DNA of 64,000 bases, from contig BGKB01000512.1 in assembly GCA_003116975.1 (NCBI GenBank), positions 95,846-159,845 of the forward strand, read 5' to 3'. Shown here piece after piece: positions 30,458 to 41,132 of this stretch. Positions within the stretch are counted from its first letter, which is position 1, and every line of letters begins with the position of its first letter. Position numbers and translations under genes: made by a program. The DNA comes from Aurantiochytrium sp. KH105 (taxonomy: Eukaryota; Sar; Bigyra; Thraustochytrida; Thraustochytriidae). The notes below the pieces were generated by a model. It did no database searches, was not told where the DNA came from, and was given only the letters and a program-made list of their open reading frames with translations.

Positions 30458-32802
30458 CGTCCCGCGTCCGCCGCGCGAGCGAGGCCCAGCCACAAGAGAG
30501 AAAGATCCCGTCGCAGGCCCGCTCGCCCCCGCGCGCGCGAGGGAGAGAGCGACCGAGGACTTGGATACACGCGCGGCGACGCAGAGCCTGGTTTCGCAGT
30601 TTTCGCTTTGCCGTCTCCTCTTCTTCACCCACGCGTCTTCACCCTACAGAGAACGCAAGAAAGTTCACCCTACAGACAGAGAAACCCGATTTGCTATGCT
30701 GTTGCGATCGAAGACGGGCGGGTGAAGCCCAGCGACGATCGTGCGTAGTTCTGCCTCTGCAAGCAGCAGCCGCAGCCGCTGCAGCGTTCATCGTTGCGCG
30801 TGCGTACGAGCGCGAGTGCTGGGCTCGAGTCAAGCAAGTCAAGTCGCAGTCGCTGTTGCGAGACGCAACGCACGCATTTTGGGCAGTGCAGGGTCTGGCT
30901 GATGTGCCGATGAGTTGTACTACAAGTCTGGCAAGTTGGGACGAATGAACGAAGACGAGTTGATGTAGGGCCTAGAGCGTGGTGGATGGACGAAGAGAAA
31001 GCTGGCAGCTGTAAGTCGCAGTCGCTCTTGCTGGCGCGCCATGGGGCTAAAGGGGAGGGCCATTGGCCTGCAGCAGCGAGCAGCTTGTTCTTGTCCTTGT
31101 TCTGGCTTCTTCTCGCGTTCGCCCCTTCTCTCCATCAACACGCGTTCGTTCGTCTGCCAACAGTGCGTGTGGTATACGGAAAAAGGTGCTGATGAGTCTC
31201 TCGTCCCATATCTCCGAAGCGGCTGCGGCAACGCAACTGCAAGCAACAGCAACTGCGATGGCGAGCGCGTGCCTTCCTTTCCATCAATGAACCGGTAAAC
31301 CTTCCGCCAGAACGAGCTTTGCCGAGGCCCTCCATCAACCAACTCCGAGTCATCAAATCGGCCCTCTCGGGAGCGCCAAAACACATACTACTTGCTGTTG
31401 CAGTTGGTTGATGCTGAACAAGAAAATCCCGTCTCCTTCCGTGCACGATAAGCCCATCCATCCGCCACGAAAAGAAAAGAAAAGAAAAGAAAAGAAAAGA
31501 AAAGAAAGAAAGGTCAACTTGCCACTCATTCTGCGCAACCCATCCCCATCCACCTGCGCAACCCATTCTTAATCCTGCACAACCCTTTTTCCTCATCCAT
31601 CTGCGCAACCCATTCTTCATCTTGCGCAACCCTTTTTCCTCTGCCTGGCGAGAATGGTGGGTGGCGGCGGCGGCCGGGGTTAGGGTACGGGCCGATGCGG
31701 CGCGGAGGGCGGGGTAGGAGGGCCCTAGGGCGCGGCTAGGCGGGGTCCCACGTGCGCGGCGCCGGAGTATCGCTGGCGGCGCAGAGGCCAAAACCCAATT
31801 CTGACGTCCTCGGAGAAGTTGAGCAGCAGCAGCTCGCGCACGCACGCCAAGGAAAGATGGCCGGCAAGTAAGTTGGGGCGAGGCGAAGGCGCACGCGGGC
31901 GCACGCGATGCGACGCGATGCTTCGCGACGCGACGCGAGGTGAAGCGAGGCGAGACGAGGCAGTCAGCACGGCGAAGCGAGGATGGCTTGGCGTCTTGAG
32001 ATGCGGCCCTGCCTTGGCTGGTTGGCTGGCTGGCGGAAGGGATGGGGAGAAGAGGTGAGCTTGCACGCGTATGCGGGTTGAGGGGCGTGTTTTGGTGGAG
32101 TACAAGAGCAACGTCGTTTACGGCATTGCCCCTTGTCTGGCGTGCAGTCATGGAGCTGCGTTTTCTGTCAAGTGGAGTGAAGCAAAGATGATCGATTGGC
32201 TGGCTGCTTGCTTGCCTGTCGATCATCCTTGAACTGCTGCATCGACGATTACGCGCCCATACGCACAGTGATTGATTTCGCGAAGGATGGGCTGTCCAAT
32301 CCTCTCGCGTCCGAAGACGGAGCATCTTCACTTGCTTTCATGGCTCGTGATTGGTGCTCGCGGCAACCTTGCTGATCGTGTCGGTGTCGTTCCGCGACGC
32401 TTACGAAAGGCAGGGCTCGGCCGCTCTCCAGTGCAGAACGCGTGAACCTGCTCTTAATCTTTCTTTGTTTGCTTTTGTCTCAACTTTTTTGTTGAGGGAT
32501 GAAGCAAAAAAAAAAGAGGAGTAAGAGTAAACGTCACACCTCGGCCTGGGTCTGTTGTCCCTTTGCGTTTGTTTTCGCCTTGGCGATACATCGCGTCATC
32601 GTTAGCCCCTCTTTTGAGGGACTGACTGGGATTAAATACCAACCTTGCGGGAGTCAAACTCAATACTCTGAGCCACATACCATACACACATGCGCTTACT
32701 TGCGCGCCCACAATACCTGCGACGCCGACCCCTCCTCTCCTTCTTCTTCCTCGTTGATCTCTATTTGTTGATTTTTTGGCACCGACGAACGAACGACTGA
32801 CC
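30458..32802. other. 2.3-kb gene-free region
   Basis: No supported gene. It contains an AAAAG pentamer run at about 31474-31508, followed by five spaced copies of a TGCGCAACCC-type unit every 21-25 bp at about 31531-31632. The right end holds the RPL7 promoter and 5' UTR. Confidence 0.5.
31531..31632. repeat. Irregular direct repeat, about 23-bp period, five units
   Basis: Units of CTGCGCAACCC (two with one change) start near 31531, 31554, 31576, 31601 and 31622. Confidence 0.6.
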
Positions 32803-33528
32803 ATGGAATCCCGCAACAGAGTCCCCGAGTCTGTGCTCAAGCAGCGCGCCTCCATCCAGGAGCGCAAGGAGCGTACCGCTGAGGAGCGCAAGGAGCGCAC
32901 CGCCAAGCGCAAGGAGCTCAAGGAGAAGGCCTTCAAGCGTGCTGAGCAGTACGTGAAGGAGTACCAGACCGAGCAGAATGAGCTCGTCCGCATGCGCCGC
33001 GCCGCCAAGGCCGCTGGCAACATCTACGTGGACCCGGAGCCCAAGGTTGTTGTCGTGACCCGCGTCCGCGGTATCATGGGCAACTCCCCCAAGGTCCGCA
33101 AGATCTTGCAGCTCCTCCGCCTTCGCCAGATCCACAACACCGTCTTTGTCAAGCTCAACAAGGCCACCGTCAACATGCTCCGCCTTGTCGAGCCCTACAT
33201 CGCCTACGGTGAGCCCACCCTCAAGACGGTCAAGCAGCTCATCTACAAGCGCGGCTACGCCAAGGTCAACAAGCAGCGTCTTGCCATCACCGAGAACACC
33301 ATCATTGAGGAGAACCTCGGCAAGCACGATATTATCTGCGCTGAGGATCTCGTCCACGAGATCTTCACCTGCGGCCCCCACTTCAAGGAGGCCAGCAACT
33401 TCCTCTGGCCCTTCAAGCTCTCCGCCCCCAAGGGCGGCTTCAAGAAGAAGCTCAACCACTTTAACGAGGGCGGTGATGCTGGCAACCGTGGTGTCCACAT
33501 CAACGAACTCATCCAGCGCATGATCTAA
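32803..33528 (+). CDS. RPL7: 60S ribosomal protein L7 (uL30)
   Basis: This 241-aa protein is close to the usual eukaryotic length of about 245. It has the basic helical N-terminal extension of eukaryotic L7 (VPESVLKQR, then repeated [13 protein letters not shown]) followed by the uL30 core. The core begins [26 protein letters not shown] and includes [25 protein letters not shown] and the [10 protein letters not shown] motif. It is a structural protein of the large cytosolic ribosomal subunit. Codons are strongly biased to C and G endings, as expected for a highly expressed gene. The ATG at 32803 has a purine at -3 (gaccATGG); the open frame upstream has only a TTG. Confidence 0.97.
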   Translation: MESRNRVPESVLKQRASIQERKERTAEERKERTAKRKELKEKAFKRAEQYVKEYQTEQNELVRMRRAAKAAGNIYVDPEPKVVVVTRVRGIMGNSPKVRKILQLLRLRQIHNTVFVKLNKATVNMLRLVEPYIAYGEPTLKTVKQLIYKRGYAKVNKQRLAITENTIIEENLGKHDIICAEDLVHEIFTCGPHFKEASNFLWPFKLSAPKGGFKKKLNHFNEGGDAGNRGVHINELIQRMI

Positions 33529-33958
33529 TCTAGACCTAGGAGCCTATTTTGACCTCGTTGTTTTTGTGATTTCTCCCGCTCATTTCGCTCACCTTTTCAT
33601 TGTCCCCTTCTTGCTCTTTTGGTGAAATAGAATTTTTGCAATTGTCGGTTCAGGTCTTTTCATTTCTTCTTCGCCTACTTGCTTCTAATCACAATTGTTT
33701 TTAATGTGGCATGTGCGTGTATACGTGCGTGCATGTGTTGTATAGTCTATATTTGTCGTGCATGTGCGTATACATGCCGTGCACATGTGACGTTATCTCG
33801 ACCGCCACGTTGCGTGCAGGCTAGTGAATGACGGCCCAATGAGAGAGAAAAAGGGTTGCGCATACTTTTGTCCGTCTATAGCAAATCCTTCGACCGAAGC
33901 GAGCGAGTGAACAAGCGAGCGAGCGAGCGAGCGAGCGAGCGAGGGAGCAGCCGCTGCC
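33529..33958. other. Intergenic between RPL7 and PRMT5
   Basis: These 430 bp hold the RPL7 3' UTR and the PRMT5 promoter. A GCGA run lies at about 33915-33944, just before the PRMT5 ATG. Confidence 0.5.
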
Positions 33959-36184
33959 ATGGCGAGCGAGGAGGAGTACACCCGGGAACCGCTGGTGTGT
34001 GGCCTTCAGCTGCGCTTTACGGCGGATATCTGCGCAGCGTTGCAGCAGGTAAGTCTCAAGCGAGGTCGACCAAGTCTTGGCCATGGCCACCAATTCACCC
34101 TGTGCACCGGCAAGGCGGCCACGCTACGTTCAAAGAGCTCGTGCAAGGCGCTGCAATGGCCCTGGGATAAGAACTGCCGACGAGCATTGTGGTGATGTGC
34201 TCAACGGGCGTGACGGTTGAGAACTAACTCTTTCAAGTGTAAACGCAGTATGTGTACAATGGAGCATTTGCCTACATCATGACCCCATTGGTTCACCCAC
34301 GGCTGCGCCGGGACTGCGCACAAGTTTCTGACAAGCGCGAGACACCTCTGACCCGTAAGTACAATGCCGCTCAACCTTGTGTGTCGAAGAAATGCCCGAC
34401 TTGTAAGCCATACTAACAATTGCTTTCTCTTTTTCGGTTTTACTGCAGGCTCGGATCTCATCCTTGAGAGCTCCACGTGGAACAACAACGTCGTTGGCGA
34501 GCTCTCCAAATGGATCGATCTCGATGCTGCCGATGCGCAGCTTCGACATGCCAGCGAAAAGGCTCTCAAACAGGAACTCATGTGGGCTTCCCATCTCTCA
34601 CTCGCTGCTGTCGTCGCACCCTGTCCGAGCAAATCATGCTTGAATTACGCCAACGCAATCCAACGTCTTACTTCGAAGAATCCACGCATCAACCTATGGA
34701 TTTCTGTGCCGCTTAGCGTGCCTGCAAAAGGTGCGGGCTCCACAGACGACCACGACGAGGCCGCTAGTCCGTGGCATGCATGGAACAAGCTGCGCGTACT
34801 TTGCAACAACACCAACTCGATGGGCGTTATTTTGGAGCTTTCAAGCAACCTGCCCTCTCAGGCGGACCAGGATCGCTGGTTTGCTGAACCGGTGAAAGCC
34901 GTCCTGATCCCTACATCCATTTTCACGGCCAATGCCAAGGGTTACCCTGTTCTTTTGGCCGCGCACCAAAAGCTCTTGGTGCGCCTGCACCAGTACGACG
35001 TTCAATTTATCCTGTCTGGGCGCCCAAAGCACATGGATGGTCTTGCGCCATACTATCTTTACCTCGACCATCTGGCAAAGCGTGCTCCGGCGCCCTCCAT
35101 GAAGGACGAGTTTGAGTCCCCGTTTTACGACTGCCTTCAAACACCGCTACAACCTCTCATGGATCACCTCGAATCGCAAATGTATGAAACGTTTGAGAAG
35201 GATCCCATCAAGTACGAACAGTACGAAAAGGCCGTGGCGCGCGCTCTTGCTGACACCCCGGTCGACAAGGTCTCGGTTGTCATGGTCGTTGGCGCCGGCC
35301 GCGGGCCGCTTGTCCGGGCTTCGCTGCGCGCCGCCGCCTCCGTCCAGCGCGAGATCCGCATGTTTGCAGTCGAGAAGAACCCCAATGCCGTCATCACATT
35401 GCGCAACATGAAGGAGATGCTTGCTTGGGGCGACACCGTGACGATTGTGCACACTGATATGCGATACTGGGAGGCACCCGAGCAGGCCGACATTCTCGTG
35501 AGCGAGCTCTTGGGCTCTTGGGGCGACAATGAGCTCTCGCCTGAGTGCCTCGATGGCGCAGAAAAGTTTCTCAAGCCGGACGGAATATCGATTCCATGCG
35601 AGTACACCTCCTTTGTGGCGCCCATTTCCACGCCAAGGCTTTGGACAGACTGCAGGGCCTTTGGCGACCTCAAGTACATGGAAACCATGTACGTGGTCAA
35701 GCTACACAAGTTCAACGAGTTTGACGACCCTCAGCCTTGCTTTACCTTTGCGCATCCATCATGGCGCAAGGCTCGGGATGTAAGGACTGGTCGGGAGTAC
35801 TTTGCATCAGAAAAGACTGTGCTTCCTGCACTTGTCGATGGCGAAATCGACAATGCTCGCTTTCGCACGCTCGAGTTCACGGCGCGTCACTCTGGCATGC
35901 TTCACGGATTCGTGGGCTACTTTGAGGCCAAGCTCTACAAGGACGTGAGCATTTCCATCAATCCGGCTACCTTTAGCGAGGGCATGTTTTCTTGGTTTCC
36001 CATTTACATTCCAATTCGCGTACCGCAGCTCGTGCGTCGTGGAGAGACCATTCGCGCGGCCTTTTGGCGGCATTGCAACACTTCACAGGTTTGGTACGAG
36101 TGGGCGCTCGATGCCCCGCACCCGACTCCAGTTCACAATGTCAATGGTGAGTCGGCACCCATCAAGCTCACTTCCGAGGACTAG
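33959..36184 (+). CDS. PRMT5: Protein arginine N-methyltransferase 5, three exons
   Basis: Exons are 33959-34048, 34249-34354 and 34449-36184, giving 643 aa (human PRMT5 has 637). Both introns start GTAAGT and end CAG; intron 1 is phase 0 and intron 2 phase 1. The enzyme makes symmetric dimethylarginine on histones and spliceosomal Sm proteins. The N-terminal TIM-barrel runs to about 290 and includes TRSDLILESSTWNNNVVGEL. The SAM site is VVGAGRGPLVRASLRAA with FAVEKNPNA. The double-E loop is SELLGSWGDNE, with Glu418 and Glu427 spaced as in human E435/E444. Phe314 in YETFEKDPIKYEQY matches human F327, the residue that directs symmetric dimethylation. The C-terminal beta-barrel is complete. The exon joins restore the family's continuous N-terminus, which supports the model strongly. 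Confidence 0.95.
34049..34248 (+). other. PRMT5 intron 1
   Basis: This 200-bp phase-0 intron has a GTAAGT donor and a CAG acceptor. It separates the 30-codon first exon from exon 2. Confidence 0.85.
34355..34448 (+). other. PRMT5 intron 2
   Basis: This 94-bp phase-1 intron has a GTAAGT donor and a CAG acceptor after a T-rich tract. The join rebuilds the conserved PLTRSDLILE segment. Confidence 0.9.
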
Positions 36185-36911
36185 GTCCTGCAGTCAGGCT
36201 TGGCGCCTTTTCTTGCGCTCATTGAAATTGGTACTAAATAGCAGTATTACTACCTGGGTGCGAAACCCCGTCCAAATTCTTTCTTCAGCCAGGCGCGTGG
36301 CGGGTCATACAGGAGAGACTTGTGTCTCTCCTGCATTTTCGACTGCACCTTTCCTGCCCGCCAATGATGTCGCCGTACGAGCATGTCGTTTCCACCGTCG
36401 AGCCTGAACTGCCTTCCCATTCGCAGGCACCGAGAAAAAACTCGCCAGGTTGCTTCGAGTTGCTTTGAGCTGCTTTGACATGACATGCTTTTGGTCTTGC
36501 CTTGTTTTTCTTCCGAGCTCCTTATTTTATAACATGCTTTCCCTTGCGTCGACAAGACTCGCAACTTTCAGCAAGCACGCCCGTCCCCATCGCGACACCG
36601 CGTCCTCCTTCTCCACCATCGCCATGACGCTTGGCATGCATATAAAAGCTCCTTCGGGGGGCGTCCGCGAGGGCGTCCGCGCCGACTAGCGGAAACCGTA
36701 GCAGGCCGTAGACGCGCGTCCAAGATCCTCGGCGCCAGACCCCGAGCGAGGAGCTTCGCGCGGTGGGCGCGGTTGGCGGCGGCGGCGGCGGCGCGGGAGC
36801 GGTCGCGCGGCAGCCCGCGGGCGTCCCGTCCCCCTGTCGCGTGCCGCCCGTCCGCGCGCCCCCGGCCGGGCCGAGGCAGCGGCGGCGGCCGCGGCGATCT
36901 TGGCGAGCGAG
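36185..36911. other. Intergenic between PRMT5 and the acidic coiled-coil gene
   Basis: This stretch is 727 bp without a gene. The left part is the PRMT5 3' UTR. The right part is very G/C-rich and follows a TATA box. Confidence 0.5.
36641..36648 (+). promoter_or_regulatory. TATA-box-like element
   Basis: TATAAAAG lies about 265 bp before the ATG of the next plus-strand gene and is a good match to a TATA box. It is probably the core promoter for that gene. Confidence 0.45.
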
Positions 36912-37702
36912 ATGAGCAACAACGCAGCCCACGACCACCACGCCCACGCGGGCGGCGGCGGCGCGGGCGCGGGCGCGGGCGGCGGCGGCGCGGAGGGCTC
37001 CGCGGAGTCCAAGACGGAGCTGCTGCTCCGCGAGCGCGAGATGCTGGAGCGAGAGCTCGCGTACAGCCTCATGATGCACGACCAGTTGACCCGGGCGCAG
37101 CAGGCTTCCGACGCGAACCACACCTTGCAGGCGCTCTCGCGGCAGCGGCGGGACTTTGGCGGCGACGGCGGCGACGTGGAGCACGCCTTCCAGAGAAGAG
37201 GCAGCGCGCTCAATCGCCACGACCAGGTGCACGCGAGCCAACTGCAATTCAATCACTTTGGCGCTGGCGCCGGCAACGGCGCGCGCGGCGACGGCCGCGT
37301 CCAGATCGTGCAACTCGATGACGAACGCGCTCGCGAAATCGAGCACATGCAGCAGCTTGACACCATCAGCGAGGCAATCCAGGAACTCAATGCTGGTCTT
37401 GCTCGCGGGGACAAGGCCCCGGAAGAAATCCAGCGCGATCTCGACCGTCTTACGGAGCTCAGCGTCAGGCTTGACGAGCTGTCTTCTGCTTTTGCCGGCC
37501 CCGACACAGCGCCGGGGCGGAGTCCAAGCGCCAATAGCTCCGGAAGCGCCAATGCATCCAATGGAACGGGCGCCAGCGCAGCGAACGGCATGGGCGCCGT
37601 CAATGGAATCGGTTCGCCGAATGGAATCGGCACCTCGGCAACCGCGAATGGGGGTTCCCCCTATGCTGAGCGCAACGGTCTCTCGAATCGTCACGGAGTC
37701 CC

Positions 37703-37747
<45 letters not shown>

Positions 37748-39971
37748 GGCCTCGAATGCACGATCCGAATACAATGTACAGGAGCGCGAACGGGAGCAAC
37801 CAGACGACCAAGACCATAATCGCGCCATGATGGAGCTCATGTTCCTCTTGCAGCAGCAACAACGACTTCAGCAGCAAGAGGAACAGCTACAACGCGAACA
37901 GGAGGCGCATGCGCATCGCCAGACCCGTCAAGATGAGTTTTCTTCCTTGCGCCAACAGCAGCAAGAGCAAGAGCGACGACGACAGAGCGCGGGTGAGATT
38001 GACGGTCTGTCGGCGAATGGGGATCTTCTCGATGTCCAGCTTGTCGTGGATCAGCACAATCGCGGCACGCGGGAAATGCTCCAGCAGCTTAACGAAATCC
38101 GAGAAGAGATCGCTTCCTTGCGCGACATGGAGGAGTCCAGCCCCGAGTCCCGCGCTGCTCAAGCGGCGCGCTTCGCAGAACTCGTTAGCAAGCTGGAGCG
38201 CCTCGAGCAGGAAAAGGACAACTTGCACCAGGCACTCTCGCAGCACAACGGAAGCAATCGCTCGTACCGCAGTGGAATCGACTCGCCGCCCGCCATGTTT
38301 CAATCTTCATACGCGCAGCGTTCACCTCCTGACGACCAGGATAGCCTCGCGCCTGCCACCGACGGCGATCCGGAAGATGTCCAGGATGTGGAGCGCCTGC
38401 TCAAGCAGCTCGAGCAGGCGCGAGAGCTTGGCCGGTTCAAATCGCTCCAGCTCAAGCGCCAGGAACAAGAAGTTGCGACGTTGCAGCGCAGCATTGAAGG
38501 CTTGGAATCACGCCTCCTTCGCGTTCGTCCCGAGTTTGGCTCTGGCGGCATGAGCCAAGTCGGCGATGACGAAGACGATGATAATGGTGTCGTCGACGAC
38601 GATGAAGACGGAAGCGGCGATCGAGTGGGCGATCTGCGCCATGCGCAGCTCCACGTGGGTAGGGGGAGCCTTTTGCGCGCTGAGATCATCGAAGAGGCCG
38701 AGGCCTCGTCGGTGCAGGTGGAAGCCGTGTCGCAGGGCAGGAATGGGGACGCTGAAGATGACGACGATGACGTCGCAGCCGTGGACGACGACGACGATGA
38801 CGAGAGCGTGGACGGTAACGATGAGGCGAACGGACGTGGCTCTCGCGCTGATCGACTCTCGCAGAACACCGACGGGCACCGGCTTGGACCTGGCGCCGAC
38901 CAGGTCGAGGGCGACACTGACGACGAGAACGAAAGTCGTCCGGACGATGACGGGACACGCTCTGTGCAAACGGACGGCGCGCGTACGCGCGTGACGACGC
39001 GTTCCGAGGTCGACCGCGTTAGCACTGCAGCCATCAAGGGCGACGATCCTGATGCAGATGAGGAAGATGACGTCTTTCACGCAGGTTCTTCCATCCTTAG
39101 CCTGGGTCGCAGCAGCGTGGGAGCTAGGTGCGCGAGCGCCAGCGCAGGCGCCGGCGGAAACGATGATGACGATGATGCGGATGCGGACGACGACGACGAC
39201 GACGGTGCGGCCGATCACCCTGGAAATATCAACGGGCAGTCTGAATCGGCGCCAGTGAGTGCAGCGGTTGCAGCGGCGAACTCTCGATTCTCAAGGTCCT
39301 CTCTTGTGCACAAGGCTGTTGTGGAGAGCGCAAGTGTGGTCGCTCGCGCCGGTTCTACGGCCGGGGATGTTGATGATGGCGGGGCGAGTACATATTTCGA
39401 AGACGATGACGACCCGGAGCACGACGACGACGACGATCATGATGACGACGATGACGATGACGACGATGACGACGACGACGATCAGGAAACAACTGCTGCC
39501 GTGGACGGCTCGAGGGTATCGCGCGGCACGCTCGACAGGGAACGTGCGGACGAGAACGCGAGCGAACTCTCTGAGGCAATGGACCAAGTGCCACCAAGTC
39601 TGCAGTTCAGGTTCCGGCAGCGATCGCGCGGCGGGGGTCGTAGCAACAAGCGAGTCGGTATTGCTGGTAGTCGAAGCAGGGGTATTGCGTCGCCGGCCAG
39701 CAGTGTGGTGACGGCAGCGTCAGTGGATCTTCCTTCGGACGAGTTTCTGGACGCCTCGGACTACAAGATTCTCATGGAGGACATTTACGAGTTTGTTAGG
39801 GACTGCCGCGGACAACGTGGTGGCGTGGACCCGTCGACTTCAGATCGAGACTTTGGCCGCCGCATGATGAATTTTGTTTCCAAGCTTCTCAACGAGCTCG
39901 GCCATGTCGACGTGGCCAACCAAGACCAGCAAAGACGAATTCTCCGCACCATTCGGAGCATGAGCGATTGA
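36912..39971 (+). CDS. Large acidic coiled-coil protein with poly-Gln and poly-Asp tracts
   Basis: This 1019-aa protein matches no family I recognise. From the N-terminus: a His/Gly-rich segment; helical segments with coiled-coil periodicity (about 35-70, 140-195 and 285-450, the last very Gln/Glu-rich); a pure Gln run of about 15 near 265-280; another coiled coil near 490-530. A very acidic half follows, with repeated Asp/Glu blocks near 545-570, 610-640 and 755-770 and the longest near 835-860. The last 75 residues are ordered-looking (DYKILMEDIYEFVRDC through RRILRTIRSMSD) and may be a small helical domain. The acidic blocks suggest a histone, chaperone or Ca2+-binding scaffold role, but that is a guess. 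The ATG at 36912 is the first in the frame. Confidence 0.8.
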
Positions 39972-40121
39972 TGGTCCGATTCCCTAGCAAGCGTCGAGAC
40001 GCGCCGTCACGAAAATGATGAAAGATTTTCGATCAACATGTTTCTTTTTTCTCTATTACTACGAGCGCGAGGTGTAAATGAAGCGCGAGGTGTAAATTGA
40101 GCTTACCATGGGCCTAGTTCA

Positions 40122-40823
40122 TCAGAGCTCTTGTTTGTCGGTTGCTTGGTCTTCAGTGCCAAAGGTGGTGATGCGCTTGAGAATCTGCAGACGGCGAGCG
40201 AGCCAATCTGCTAGATCGGGCTTCATCTTGGATCCTTGCATGCCGGTGAGGCGCTCGATTTGCTTTGCTACTTCTTCGGCGGACGTATCGCGCATCTTGG
40301 TGGCGTACTTTGCCTCGCGCTCATCGCAGTTCTCGAGCGTCGTCGGATCGCACCGCATAGCAGGGACCTTGTTGCCGTTGATGGAGAGAAGTTCAATGGT
40401 GAAGACGAGTGCGGCCCCGGGCGGGATCGAGGGCGGCGCGCCGCGGTCACCGTACGCAAGGTCGCTCGGAATATACAGCTCGAGTTTGTCGCCTTCCACC
40501 ATGAGCTGCATCGCCTCAGTCCATCCACGAATGACCTGATTCGGGGCAAAGTCGATGGGTTCGTCGCGATCAACGCTCGAGTCAAAGACCTCGCCCGAAA
40601 TGAGGGTTCCATGGTAGTGGCACGTGCAAGGCGAGTCGACTGTCGGATGGAACTTGCCTTCTCCGCGCTGAAGCACCTTGTACTGCAGGCCGGACTCGAG
40701 CGACACCACGTCCGGCTTTGCGGCGTTGGCCTCCAAAAAGGCAACGCCCTCCGGGTCCGCCTCGCCATGTGCGGCCAGGACTGCCGAGGCAGCCACGGCC
40801 GCCGCAAGGAACCAGGCGCGCAT
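40122..40823 (-). CDS. Secretory-pathway FKBP-type peptidyl-prolyl isomerase
   Basis: This 233-aa protein has a signal peptide (MRAWFLAAAVAASAVLAAHG). An FKBP domain follows at about 45-145: LQYKVLQRGEGK, CTCHYHGTL, GEVFDSSVDR, VIRGWTEAMQLM, the AYGDRGAPP flap and LVFTIELL. It catalyses cis-trans isomerisation of prolyl bonds during folding. A helical C-terminal extension of about 80 residues ends in KQEL, a variant of the KDEL/HDEL retrieval signal, so residence in the ER lumen is likely. The ATG at 40823 opens directly into the signal peptide; further upstream only a TTG is in frame. It is divergent from the tRNase Z gene with 309 bp between them. Confidence 0.92.
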   Translation of the reverse strand: MRAWFLAAAVAASAVLAAHGEADPEGVAFLEANAAKPDVVSLESGLQYKVLQRGEGKFHPTVDSPCTCHYHGTLISGEVFDSSVDRDEPIDFAPNQVIRGWTEAMQLMVEGDKLELYIPSDLAYGDRGAPPSIPPGAALVFTIELLSINGNKVPAMRCDPTTLENCDEREAKYATKMRDTSAEEVAKQIERLTGMQGSKMKPDLADWLARRLQILKRITTFGTEDQATDKQEL

Positions 40824-41132
40824 CTTGCCGCACAGGGACAAGGCAGGAGCCTCGGGTCAGAAGGGGGGCGGCGGGCGAGGGGCACGCAAAAGCTGTCCGG
40901 CAGCAACGAGAGGTTCGAGGTCTGATGAGAGACAAAACAGCACACGGAAAACCTCAATCTCCCTCGCTCTGGCGGGTACTGATCTCTGGCCAAGTTTGGT
41001 CCCACGTGCGCCGCTCCTCCGTTTTCCATTTCTGCCACCACCACCAAAGCAGAGGCAGAGCAGCAGCCTGGTGCTACGAGCCCACGTTGCGAGGCAACGA
41101 GGACCTCTTCTGGTTCGACGGAGCCCGCGAGG
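40824..41132. promoter_or_regulatory. Divergent intergenic region, probable bidirectional promoter
   Basis: The 309 bp between the FKBP and tRNase Z start codons must drive both genes. No TATA box is obvious. Confidence 0.4.

Noticed and set aside
31135..32331. 398-codon minus-strand open frame
   Set aside because: Runs through simple repeats, has no domain, and the composition follows the repeats.
32637..32700. tRNA-like stretch on the minus strand (TGGCTCAG box)
   Set aside because: The T-arm and anticodon arm do not pair and the spacing between boxes is wrong.
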